NCBI RefSeq assembly: GCF_028561275.1
Contig: NZ_JAQQTF010000018.1
Coordinates: forward strand, 62,001 to 126,000
DNA: 64,000 nt
Source: Aureisphaera galaxeae
Lineage (GTDB): Bacteria; Bacteroidota; Bacteroidia; Flavobacteriales; Flavobacteriaceae
Reading direction: 5' to 3'
Shown here: positions 56,192-64,000 of the stretch, in pieces
Layout of the letters: each line of letters begins with the position of its first letter
Position numbering within the stretch: position 1 is the first letter of the stretch
Made by a program: the position numbers and the translations under genes
The notes under the pieces: model-generated
What the model was told of the DNA's origin: nothing
Database searches by the model: none
What the model saw: only the letters and a program-made list of their open reading frames with translations

Positions 56192-56287
56192 ATGAAAACT
56201 ATCAATGCAATTATCAAGGAATTAAAAAAAGTAATTGAATTTATAAAAGAAATGCCTGCCTCGGCAAGTTATGCCATACACCGCTAG
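56192..56287 (+). CDS. Possible 31-aa peptide upstream of the kinase gene
   Basis: ATG 56192 to TAG 56285-56287 gives 31 residues, mostly one amphipathic, Lys-rich helix (KELKKVIEFIKEM) with a short tail. It ends 29 bases before the kinase start in the same direction. It could be a small regulatory or membrane-active peptide or simply a chance frame; the codon pattern is plausible. Confidence 0.4.
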   Translation: MKTINAIIKELKKVIEFIKEMPASASYAIHR

Positions 56288-56316
56288 AGAAATATCCCGT
56301 CTTACGTTTAAATAAT

Positions 56317-57537
56317 ATGACTATGATTACACAACCCATTATTTTGAAAGAACCTAAAGGCAAGTTGATTCATTCTAATCGTGAAAAATTCAAACACCTG
56401 AACACTTTACCCGATGCCATCTTCGAAAACATGACTACCGTAGCCAAACATATTTCCAATTCGGCCGGGGCTATTATTGATTTGGCGCATGGCCATAAAA
56501 ATGCAATTAAATCCCACAGAGGAATCGCTTTTAATGGGCTTGAGGATGAGCTTGAATTTGTATGCTTATGGAACAACAATCCAAATCAACATGTTCTGGT
56601 TGAAAGCGCACACAAAAACAAAAGATTTGCGAAAAGCACTTTGCTTTCTAGATATGGCTTAAAATGTTTGGCTGTAATCCCCATATTGGATTCGAGCGGA
56701 ACTTGCCTTGGGGAGCTAACCATATGTGATATTCAACAAAGACTACTAACCCATGAACAAGAAAACGCTTTATCCAATTTTTCAAAGCAAATCACGGGTT
56801 TGTTTGAAGAACGACTTAGAAATTTTGAATTTCAGCAAATCCAAACATCGCTTGAGAAACAAAACAAAAACCTCGAGCAATTTGCTGGTATCGTGTCACA
56901 TGATTTAAAAACTCCATTAGGCCAAATTGTCAAGTTGATAGAACTTCTTGAAAATGGCATAGACAATAATGACAGTAGTGAGAACCAAGAATATATGCAA
57001 TACTTAAAGGCAACCTCGCTATCGCTTAGTAGCTACATAGATGAGATTCTTACCTCATGTAAAAAAAACAATATGAAGGAACTCATTGATGTTGTAGAAT
57101 TGATTGAAAGTCTACAATCCATGTTTAAGGGAGATAAAACCATTTCTATCAACTTTCGGTCTGGGGTCGATAAAATCATTACCCATAAGGCAGCCTTAAA
57201 ACAAATACTTATCAATTTGCTTTCCAACGCCATAAAACACAACGACAAAAGTCGACCCATTATTAATATTACGCTCGAAAACAATGTGGACTATTATCTG
57301 TTCAGGGTTCAAGATAATGGTCCCGGCATTCCAAAAGCCTACCTAGAAACTTTTCCCTCCACCCCCAACCCAGCAACATGCAATGGTAAAAAGCTTGGTA
57401 TAGAAAGCGGTATGGGATTAACAATTTTTCAGGAATTGGTTCTGAATCTTGGTGGGGAAATTAAGGTGGCATCCAAAAAAGGAGTTGGCAGCATTATTTC
57501 CTTTACCGTTGCGAAAGGACATTCCGGACTTACATAA
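56317..57537 (+). CDS. Cytoplasmic GAF-domain sensor histidine kinase
   Basis: 406 residues, no membrane segment. A GAF domain spans about 25-165 (FVCLWNNN, then LAVIPILDSSGTCLGELTI). HisKA has the phospho-acceptor His195 in VSHDLKTPLGQI, and the HATPase has NLLSNAIKH, VQDNGPGIP and GMGLTIF. No response regulator is nearby, so the partner is elsewhere. The shared upstream motif suggests joint control with the cytochrome island. Confidence 0.9.
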   Translation: MTMITQPIILKEPKGKLIHSNREKFKHLNTLPDAIFENMTTVAKHISNSAGAIIDLAHGHKNAIKSHRGIAFNGLEDELEFVCLWNNNPNQHVLVESAHKNKRFAKSTLLSRYGLKCLAVIPILDSSGTCLGELTICDIQQRLLTHEQENALSNFSKQITGLFEERLRNFEFQQIQTSLEKQNKNLEQFAGIVSHDLKTPLGQIVKLIELLENGIDNNDSSENQEYMQYLKATSLSLSSYIDEILTSCKKNNMKELIDVVELIESLQSMFKGDKTISINFRSGVDKIITHKAALKQILINLLSNAIKHNDKSRPIINITLENNVDYYLFRVQDNGPGIPKAYLETFPSTPNPATCNGKKLGIESGMGLTIFQELVLNLGGEIKVASKKGVGSIISFTVAKGHSGLT

Positions 57538-57665
57538 ATTCTATTTATGAATGAAGGACAAAACGTTTTGAACTTTTGGGTAGGATCTACATTTTATGAC
57601 CATCTTTTTGATTGAAACAGAATTAAATAAAAGAAATTGAATGCACAATTGTGCTCGGTTGTATA

Positions 57666-57920
57666 TCATATTGACATCTTTCGCAATTTCTTCCGAACAT
57701 AAAAAAAGCGAATCGTTCCAATAAGGATTATCAAAATGGATACAAGTAGAAAAATATAGCCCAATTCCCGTAAGTTCTCCAAAGCTTCAATTTTGACTAT
57801 GGCAAAGCCTGAGCTTATAAGCACAGCGAAGGTTCTAAAATAAGCTAAAAAAGTTCTTTCATTCGCCAATTTACTTCTTACTAATGCTAGATGATCGGTA
57901 ATTTTTAATTCAGATTTCAT
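57666..57920 (-). CDS. DUF202-family membrane protein
   Basis: 84 residues. The segment ANERTFLAYFRTFAVLISSGFAIV is the DUF202/YidH mark, with two membrane helices in all. Small inner membrane protein, function unknown. Monocistronic. Confidence 0.82.
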   Translation of the reverse strand: MKSELKITDHLALVRSKLANERTFLAYFRTFAVLISSGFAIVKIEALENLRELGYIFLLVSILIILIGTIRFFYVRKKLRKMSI

Positions 57921-58026
57921 TTAGTCACTTTTTATAATTAATCTATCAGGGCGTTTCTACCCACTAAAGTAAATCGTTTTTTAATTTCTTCTTCATTAAC
58001 AAGGGATTTTGGATCTACATGTAAAT

Positions 58027-58062
58027 AAAAAAACCCTCAGAGCTTGTAAACTCTAAGGGTTT
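58027..58062 (-). terminator. Terminator after tRNA-Gln
   Basis: On the minus strand AAACCCTTAGAG pairs with CTCTGAGGGTTT and is followed by a T run (TTTTTTT). Confidence 0.85.
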
Positions 58063-58067
58063 CGTTG

Positions 58068-58140
58068 TTGGCCCACTAGGGCTCGAACCTAGACTCTTCT
58101 GAACCAAAATCAGACGTGTTGCCAGTTACACCATGGGCCA
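58068..58140 (-). tRNA. tRNA-Gln (anticodon UUG)
   Basis: 73 bases on the minus strand. Acceptor stem TGGCCCA/TGGGCCA with discriminator A, D arm around GTGTAACTGGCAACAC, anticodon stem TCTGA/TCAGA with loop TTTTGGT (anticodon TTG), and T arm CTAGGTTCGAGCCCTAG. The CCA end is not encoded. Confidence 0.95.
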
Positions 58141-58379
58141 ATACCATAATGTGGGCGCAAATTTAAAACATTCTTCGGTACACACAAACAAATTTTCAGA
58201 AAAATGACATCCTCTATTCCCTAATTTTCCATAGAAAATTGAAATTTTCGGGTCTAGTCCCAAATTCCACCCTATTTTTCCTCAAATTCCCAACCACTTC
58301 ACCACCCCTTAGTAAATTTTTATCACTCCGCTTGCCATATAATTAGTAAATTCGCCTCAACCAAAATAAGGAACCCTTC

Positions 58380-61300
58380 ATGAGCGATTTCAATTACAAA
58401 AAATGGAACCAGATAATAGGATGGTCCGTTTTTACCATTGCCCTCCTAACCTACTGGCTCACCGTAGAACCCACTGTAAGCTTTTGGGACGCAGGAGAAT
58501 ATATTACCACAGCGAGTAATCTTGAAGTGGGACACCCCCCAGGAGCACCGCTCTATCAGCTGCTTGGAGCCTTCTTTTCCATTTTCGCTATGGACTCCGA
58601 TAGTATCGCCCTTACCATAAACCTCATGTCGGTTTTTGCCAGTGCATTTACCATACTTTTCATGTTCTGGTCGCTCACCATGTTGCTTACCAACATTGTT
58701 TCCAAAAACAGTGAAATCAATAAAAACAATAGTATTGCTATCCTCGGAAGTGCCGCCGTAGGATCATTGGCCTTTACCTTCAGCGATAGCTTTTGGTTCA
58801 GTGCGGTCGAAGCCGAGGTATATGCGGCCGCAGCCTGCCTCATGTCCATCATGTTCTATTGCGGACTGCGATGGGAACGTGAAATGTTCACTTCCCGGGG
58901 AGATCGTTGGTTAATTCTCATTGCCTTTATCGTGGGGCTTTCCTTTGGGGTTCACTTTATGGCCTTGCTTACTATACCCGCTATCGGGTTTTTGTATTTC
59001 TTCAAAAAGTACAAGACCATTACCATTAAAAATTTCATCATCGCAAATATCGTTACCGTAGCTATCCTACTATTCATCTTTAAGCTACTATTGCCGATGA
59101 CCATGAAGTTCTTCAGTGCGTCAGAATTGTTCTTCGTGAATTCCGTAGGGCTACCGTTTAACTCCGGTACTCTTATTGCCGGAATGCTGTTTATTGCGCT
59201 GTTCTATTTTGGCCTTAAGTACACCCGCAAACATGGATATGCTATGTATAACACCTTGTTGCTCTGTGTACTCTTTATTTTCATCGGATTTTCGAGCTGG
59301 CTCATGCTACCAATTCGGGCCAATGCGGGAACTGTGATTAATGAGAACAACCCAAACAACGCCAGGGAATTGTTGGCTTATTATAATAGAGAGCAGTACC
59401 CAGAAACCCATTTGTTCTATGGACCTCAATTTACAGAGACCTATGTAGGACTGGATGCCCAAAATCCATACAAGGATGACAAACCCAAATACGAAAAAGA
59501 CCTGAAAACCGGGAAATATGTGGTTGTAAACGAATGGAAAAACGCTGGACAAAACACTGACGATGCCCAAAAAGCGTTTCTTCCTAGGATGTGGAGTTTA
59601 GAGCACAATGCCAATTATCTTGAACACACCAACGGTTTGGAGTTCGGTATAAAATATCAATATCGGGGTGAACAACGTTTGGTAGAAGAGGTAAACAAAT
59701 TTAAACAAGCCCATGCCGAAGGATTGGTAGATGGAGAAGATTACAATGAATTCCTAACACAGTTTGGACCCTTTTTAGATATTAAAAAACCTTCCGCTTG
59801 GGACAACCTTACCTTTATGTTTCAACACCAGTTCAGTTATATGTACTGGCGTTATTTTATGTGGAACTTTGTAGGACGGCAAAACGATGTGCAGGGACAA
59901 GGAGATAGGCTTAACGGAAATTGGCTCAGCGGGATAAAACCCTTGGACGAATTGCGGTTGGGATCGCAGGAAAACCTTCCTAGCGATATGGCCGATAACA
60001 AAGCACGAAACACCTATTTCTTCTTACCCCTTATATTAGGAATCCTAGGACTCGTGTTTCATGCCAAGAACGATTCCAAGAGTTTTTGGGTACTATTGGT
60101 ACTGTTCCTTTTTACAGGACTCGCCCTTAAGGTGTACCTCAACGAGCGGCCCTACGAACCTAGGGAACGGGATTATGCCCTTGTAGGCTCTTTCTACGTC
60201 TTTGCCATGTGGATTGGATACGGAGTATATGCCTTTTATGAAATTATAAAAGAGTATATAAAACCCAAAACCGCTATCCCAGTGGCATTGGGAATTTCCC
60301 TTTTAGCAGCTCCTGTGCTTATGGCTACCCAAAACTGGGACGACCACGATCGTTCAGGAAGACGCACCGCCAATTCTATGGGGCGCATGTATCTCGATTC
60401 CTGTGCCGAAAACAGCATACTGTTCACCATTGGGGATAACGACACCTTTGCCCTTTGGTACCAGCAAAATATTGAAGAATATCGGCAGGACGTCCGTATC
60501 GTCAATACAAGCTTGTTCCAAACGGATTGGTATATCGATGATATGAAGAAAAAGGCATTTACCAGTGACCCCATTCCTTCACAGCTTACCCATGATAAGT
60601 ATACCTACGGAACGCGGGACGTCATTGCGTTTATGGAAACCAAAGAAGACACCGTCGACATTAAAACATGGATGAATTGGGCCGGAAGTGACAATCCTGC
60701 AACCAAAGTAGAACTGAACAGCGGACAATTGATCAGTTCATTCCCTACCAAAGTGATTCGAATTCCCGTGGATAAAGAAGCCGTGCTTAGAAATGGCATA
60801 GTGGCACAAAAAGATGCCGACAAAATCGTTCCCTATATAGATATCACCCTAAGAGGAGACTTTGTATATAAGAATCGTTTGCTCATGTTAGATATAATCG
60901 CCAACAACAACTGGGAACGCCCTATTTATTTCAGTGGGGGTGCTTTTGGTGATGACGATTACCTTTGGATGAAGGACTATCTACAATTGGATGGAGTCGC
61001 CTACAAACTTGTTCCTATCCGCACTCCGGTAGACCCTAGAAACCCGTTCGACATGGGTAGAATAGATGCCGATAAAATGTTCGACGTTGTTATGAGTTGG
61101 GACTGGGGGAATAGTGGTAACCCAGACATTTATCACGATACCGAAACACGTAGAAACGGTATTACCTATCGAAGTCATTTGGCCCGCTTGGCCGAAGCCC
61201 TTATCAAGGAAGGCAAAAAGGAAAAAGCCGAGCAAGTGCTTGATCTGGCGATGGAAAAAATGCCTGTGACCCTATTCGAATACTATTCGTTGCTAGAACC

Positions 61301-61679
61301 CTTTGTGCAGCAATATTATGAAATCGATAATAAGGAAAAGGCACGTAAGGTATTTGAAGAAACCTCCAAAAAACATCAAGAATTCCTAGCTTACTATGGT
61401 GCAATGACTGTGGGCGAACAAGGCGATATGATCGAGGAAATCTATACCAAGATGAATCAGTATGAAAGTTTGGTCGAATTGGTATATACCTATGACGATT
61501 CCGATTATTATCAACAAGAAAAAGAGAAATTCTTAAATCATTTAAATACCTTTAGAGGGTTCTTTGCCCGTTTGGGCATCGATATCGATGAAGAATTCCT
61601 TCGCAAGGAAAAACTAACCGAACAATTTTTAGATTCACTGCTAAGGGAGGACAGCTTAAAAGTAGACTCAACCGAATAA
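58380..61679 (+). CDS. DUF2723 membrane glycosyltransferase (TMEM260-like)
   Basis: 1099 residues. The N-terminal half has about ten membrane helices; the start has the family mark FWDAGEYITTASNLEVGHPPGAP, with the catalytic-type Asp-Glu pair near residues 36-39. A long soluble C-terminal half follows (about 600-1099) with helical repeat-like end. The DUF2723 family is related to the human protein O-mannosyltransferase TMEM260, and the flavobacterial members are thought to glycosylate exported proteins; here that is by family inference. The polysaccharide deacetylase gene starts one base after its stop. Confidence 0.88.
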   Translation: MSDFNYKKWNQIIGWSVFTIALLTYWLTVEPTVSFWDAGEYITTASNLEVGHPPGAPLYQLLGAFFSIFAMDSDSIALTINLMSVFASAFTILFMFWSLTMLLTNIVSKNSEINKNNSIAILGSAAVGSLAFTFSDSFWFSAVEAEVYAAAACLMSIMFYCGLRWEREMFTSRGDRWLILIAFIVGLSFGVHFMALLTIPAIGFLYFFKKYKTITIKNFIIANIVTVAILLFIFKLLLPMTMKFFSASELFFVNSVGLPFNSGTLIAGMLFIALFYFGLKYTRKHGYAMYNTLLLCVLFIFIGFSSWLMLPIRANAGTVINENNPNNARELLAYYNREQYPETHLFYGPQFTETYVGLDAQNPYKDDKPKYEKDLKTGKYVVVNEWKNAGQNTDDAQKAFLPRMWSLEHNANYLEHTNGLEFGIKYQYRGEQRLVEEVNKFKQAHAEGLVDGEDYNEFLTQFGPFLDIKKPSAWDNLTFMFQHQFSYMYWRYFMWNFVGRQNDVQGQGDRLNGNWLSGIKPLDELRLGSQENLPSDMADNKARNTYFFLPLILGILGLVFHAKNDSKSFWVLLVLFLFTGLALKVYLNERPYEPRERDYALVGSFYVFAMWIGYGVYAFYEIIKEYIKPKTAIPVALGISLLAAPVLMATQNWDDHDRSGRRTANSMGRMYLDSCAENSILFTIGDNDTFALWYQQNIEEYRQDVRIVNTSLFQTDWYIDDMKKKAFTSDPIPSQLTHDKYTYGTRDVIAFMETKEDTVDIKTWMNWAGSDNPATKVELNSGQLISSFPTKVIRIPVDKEAVLRNGIVAQKDADKIVPYIDITLRGDFVYKNRLLMLDIIANNNWERPIYFSGGAFGDDDYLWMKDYLQLDGVAYKLVPIRTPVDPRNPFDMGRIDADKMFDVVMSWDWGNSGNPDIYHDTETRRNGITYRSHLARLAEALIKEGKKEKAEQVLDLAMEKMPVTLFEYYSLLEPFVQQYYEIDNKEKARKVFEETSKKHQEFLAYYGAMTVGEQGDMIEEIYTKMNQYESLVELVYTYDDSDYYQQEKEKFLNHLNTFRGFFARLGIDIDEEFLRKEKLTEQFLDSLLREDSLKVDSTE

Positions 61680-61680
61680 C

Positions 61681-62313
61681 ATGCGACCATATCGGGTAAA
61701 AACGCCAAGCTTCTTACAACGGATATTTCCGAAGCGGGTGTGGCGATTGCCCAATAACAAAAAGGAAGTATACCTTACTTTCGATGATGGTCCCATTCCC
61801 GAAGTTACCCCTTGGGTACTGGATACCCTGAAAAAACACCAAGCCAAGGGGACTTTCTTTTGTATTGGAGACAATGCAGTAAAGCACCCGGATGTTTTTC
61901 AAAGAATCCTTTCTGAAGGACATAGCGTAGGAAACCATACCTTCAACCATCTCAATGGCTGGAAAACCCCAACCCGGGAATATGTTGAAAATACCGTGAA
62001 AGCTGAAGAAACCTTACAGCTAAAGAAATCGAAACTCTTTCGCCCACCCTATGGCAAGATCCGGGTCGAACAATCGAAGGCACTTCGAAACTTAGGCTAC
62101 CATATCATTATGTGGGATGTACTTAGCGCAGATTTCGACCCTTCGGTTTCAAAAGAACTGTGCTTTCAGAATGTATGCGACCACATGAAACCGGGAAGTA
62201 TCGTTGTCTTTCACGATAGCCTAAAGGCAGAAGAACGATTAAGGCATGCACTTCCCAAAGTCTTGGAACACATTGATAAAGAAGGATGGAACTGTAATAA
62301 AATTGCCTTTTAA
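61681..62313 (+). CDS. Polysaccharide deacetylase (NodB/CE4 family)
   Basis: 210 residues. Metal and catalytic residues are present: TFDDGP (Asp pair), SVGNHTFNH (His pair), RPPYGK and the C-terminal VFHDS (His). No clear signal peptide, so it may act at the membrane face or on a cytoplasmic precursor. It deacetylates N-acetylated sugars in glycans. Coupled to the DUF2723 gene and convergent with the next gene (four-base overlap of the stops). Confidence 0.9.
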   Translation: MRPYRVKTPSFLQRIFPKRVWRLPNNKKEVYLTFDDGPIPEVTPWVLDTLKKHQAKGTFFCIGDNAVKHPDVFQRILSEGHSVGNHTFNHLNGWKTPTREYVENTVKAEETLQLKKSKLFRPPYGKIRVEQSKALRNLGYHIIMWDVLSADFDPSVSKELCFQNVCDHMKPGSIVVFHDSLKAEERLRHALPKVLEHIDKEGWNCNKIAF

Positions 62314-63449
62314 TTAGTCAATAACCTTTCAATATTGCGTTCTACCAATTCACGGATTACAATGTCGGGCGCTTCCTTTTCTATCACATCTTCATCAAAA
62401 TTACTATAGCGCAACATGACCGTCTCCCCAAATGTCTCTCTAAGATACTCCCTTAGAAGTGTATTATAAGAATCGCATAACACCAATACCTTAAGCGGTT
62501 TTCCCTCGCATACATACCTTCGCTCGTAATTGGAAGGATAGGACGTAAAATAATCGGGAATGGGAAGTTGGGAAGGAATCTTTTTAAAATTAGATTCCTT
62601 GGGCTCAAAATAAACGGAGGTTTCATTACTCTCCATTTTCAGCATATCGGTTAAATCACCCAAAGGAAAGGGCCCCGTAGTAACTTTAAAATCATCGAAC
62701 GCAAGGGGAGTTACTTCAGGAAAGTCTTTTGCTATACGATTTGCAATCGCTTGATAGCCCAAGAAAGCCCCATAATGATTCCAATGCGAATCTGTTTTAT
62801 AATAAAGCAAGGGACTATGATCTGAGGGCAAATACGAGGACAAATCCAACCAGTTAAGCGAAGTAGGCCGCAATGCAGCATCCAACTGCTCACGTCTGTT
62901 TAAGCCATTTGTACGATCTATAGGCAAATATTCTTGGTACACCGTATGTTTATTGGGAGGCATAACTACATAATAGGCAATGTCTCGTTCCTTTAACCAA
63001 TCCCGTTTACGTCGCAGTCGCTCCACGATTAGATCTACCTCTTCTTGAGTAAAGGCTGAAATCCCTATGGATTCCTTCACGACATTGGAGTAACTATCCC
63101 CTAAAAATCGCCACCCGTCGATCCCAGCAACGGTTTTATCGGGAATGGGGTTGGCCTTAAATACATTAGATTGAATACCACTGTAGATATAAAAAACCTC
63201 ATCCTTGAAAACAAAATCCTGGGTATAAAACTTGTCTAGGTCCCTTCGGAATTGTACTGCACTTCGATAATGGCTTTTGGCTTTATTCAATAAGCCTTTC
63301 TCATCCTTCTGTTTCAAAACGTATTGAGGAAGCAGTGTCCCCGAAGCTTTATCCTTCTCCCTATCTGCAACATCCAGCCATTGCACACAGCCCGCACCAC
63401 CCAGCACGAGTATAAAAAAGGCAACTGTTATGACCCTGTTCATTTCCAT
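62310..63449 (-). CDS. AlgJ/AlgX-like SGNH O-acetyltransferase
   Basis: 379 residues with an N-terminal anchor (ILVLGGAGC). The GDSYSN, KTDSHWNHYGA (catalytic Asp/His) and LVLCDSYN (catalytic Ser) motifs belong to the alginate O-acetylation type. It takes acetyl groups delivered across the membrane by the neighbouring MBOAT protein and adds them to an exported polysaccharide. The start could be ATG 63449 or ATG 63443. Confidence 0.83.
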   Translation of the reverse strand: MEMNRVITVAFFILVLGGAGCVQWLDVADREKDKASGTLLPQYVLKQKDEKGLLNKAKSHYRSAVQFRRDLDKFYTQDFVFKDEVFYIYSGIQSNVFKANPIPDKTVAGIDGWRFLGDSYSNVVKESIGISAFTQEEVDLIVERLRRKRDWLKERDIAYYVVMPPNKHTVYQEYLPIDRTNGLNRREQLDAALRPTSLNWLDLSSYLPSDHSPLLYYKTDSHWNHYGAFLGYQAIANRIAKDFPEVTPLAFDDFKVTTGPFPLGDLTDMLKMESNETSVYFEPKESNFKKIPSQLPIPDYFTSYPSNYERRYVCEGKPLKVLVLCDSYNTLLREYLRETFGETVMLRYSNFDEDVIEKEAPDIVIRELVERNIERLLTN

Positions 63450-63450
63450 A

Positions 63451-64000
63451 TTAAAATCTAAAGTAAATGAAAGGGTTATACGTTTCGGAACCTATATAAA
63501 CAATGGACAACACAAAAAGGGAACAAAATACAACAGGTCGTAGTAGGGGTATTCTTTCGGGCAATACTTTATCATCAAGAAACTTGTATACGGGCATGGA
63601 GAACACTACCGCTACTAGAACAAAAAACAATGTTCGTGGGGTTAGGTGATGGTAAGCGAGGTAGCTATTAAGCGATACCTCTCCGGACGAATACACAAAC
63701 ATTTTCTTGAGGTACAACAGGGCAGTAGAGAGATCGGCTGCCCTAAAGAACACCCAACCTATGATAACCACCAATAGGGTATAAAAATGTTGAATGGGCT
63801 TCCAGCGACTCGATAACCAAGCGTCGAACCCAACTCGCTCAATGACAATGAAAACCCCATGAAATAATCCCCAAACCACAAAATTCCAACTAGCTCCGTG
63901 CCATAGGCCCGTTACGAAGAAAACGATAAACAAATTCACATAGGTTCGGTACTTTCCGGATCGATTTCCTCCCAATGAAATGTATACATAATCCCTAAAC
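63451..64000 (-). CDS. MBOAT-family O-acyltransferase (AlgI-like), 3' part only
   Basis: About 183 residues are present; the gene runs off the right edge at 64000, and the reading frame stays open there. RDYVYISLGGNRSGKYRTY and VTGLWHGASWNFV with the catalytic His are the AlgI/DltB marks, among several membrane helices. It moves acetyl groups across the membrane for the AlgJ-like partner, whose start lies one base after this stop. Confidence 0.88.
   Translation of the reverse strand, partial: FRDYVYISLGGNRSGKYRTYVNLFIVFFVTGLWHGASWNFVVWGLFHGVFIVIERVGFDAWLSSRWKPIQHFYTLLVVIIGWVFFRAADLSTALLYLKKMFVYSSGEVSLNSYLAYHHLTPRTLFFVLVAVVFSMPVYKFLDDKVLPERIPLLRPVVFCSLFVLSIVYIGSETYNPFIYFRF

Overview
The window comes from a marine-type member of the Bacteroidota, most likely a flavobacterium (Flavobacteriaceae). 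The signs are two secreted proteins with type IX secretion (T9SS) C-terminal sorting domains, DUF5916, DUF5777 and DUF2723 proteins, an arginine pathway built on acylated ornithine carbamoylation, and promoters of the TTG-N19/20-TAnnTTTG form. The DNA is AT-rich and gene-dense, with one tRNA (Gln, UUG). I see no rRNA, CRISPR array, prophage or insertion sequence.

Layout. 0-0.7 kb: the edge of a lipoprotein gene and a small unknown gene. 0.87-4.4 kb: a sulfite-oxidation operon (Tat-exported molybdoenzyme, membrane cytochrome c, rhodanese lipoprotein, fatty acid hydroxylase). 4.4-6.7 kb: katG. 7.0-15.3 kb: a complete arginine operon (GNAT, argG, argC, argD, argF', argB, argE, argH) with mostly 4-bp ATGA overlaps. 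It is preceded by a peptide of 18 residues ending in four Arg codons and by an RNA with mutually exclusive pairings, which looks like an arginine attenuator. 15.4-24.6 kb: small unknowns, a two-component system divergent from a Cys/His-rich secreted protein, a T9SS propeller, an alpha/beta-hydrolase remnant, an AraC regulator, a DUF5916 protein and a cupin.

24.7-42.1 kb is probably a metal (zinc) homeostasis island. Its core is a Fur/Zur-family regulator divergent from folE, with a COG0523 GTPase gene nearby. Four copies of a 15-bp palindrome close to TGCAACTNAGTTGCA sit exactly on their -33/-7 promoter elements. Two paralogous modules lie on either side in opposite orientation, each made of a small secreted protein, an ABC ATPase and two DUF3526-like permeases. 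One also carries a TonB-dependent receptor; the other ends in a MerC-like protein. A lipoprotein with a His/Met heptad repeat sits next to the first module.

42.1-48.6 kb: a secreted M14/AstE-like protein, a large Asp-box protein ending in DUF3892, and a T9SS beta-helix protein. 48.7-57.5 kb: a probable periplasmic redox island. A membrane-bound Cache-LytTR regulator is divergent from a cytochrome c lipoprotein gene, followed by two copies of a YceI / OB-fold / DUF5777 set that bracket an HMA-like protein and a cupredoxin lipoprotein, then a GAF-histidine kinase. A promoter-region motif is shared by the first gene of this island and the kinase gene. 57.6-64 kb: DUF202, tRNA-Gln, a DUF2723 glycosyltransferase, a polysaccharide deacetylase, and an AlgJ/AlgI-like O-acetylation pair running off the right edge.

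All calls are by reading the sequence; no database search was run. Pathway roles inferred from neighbours are stated as inference.
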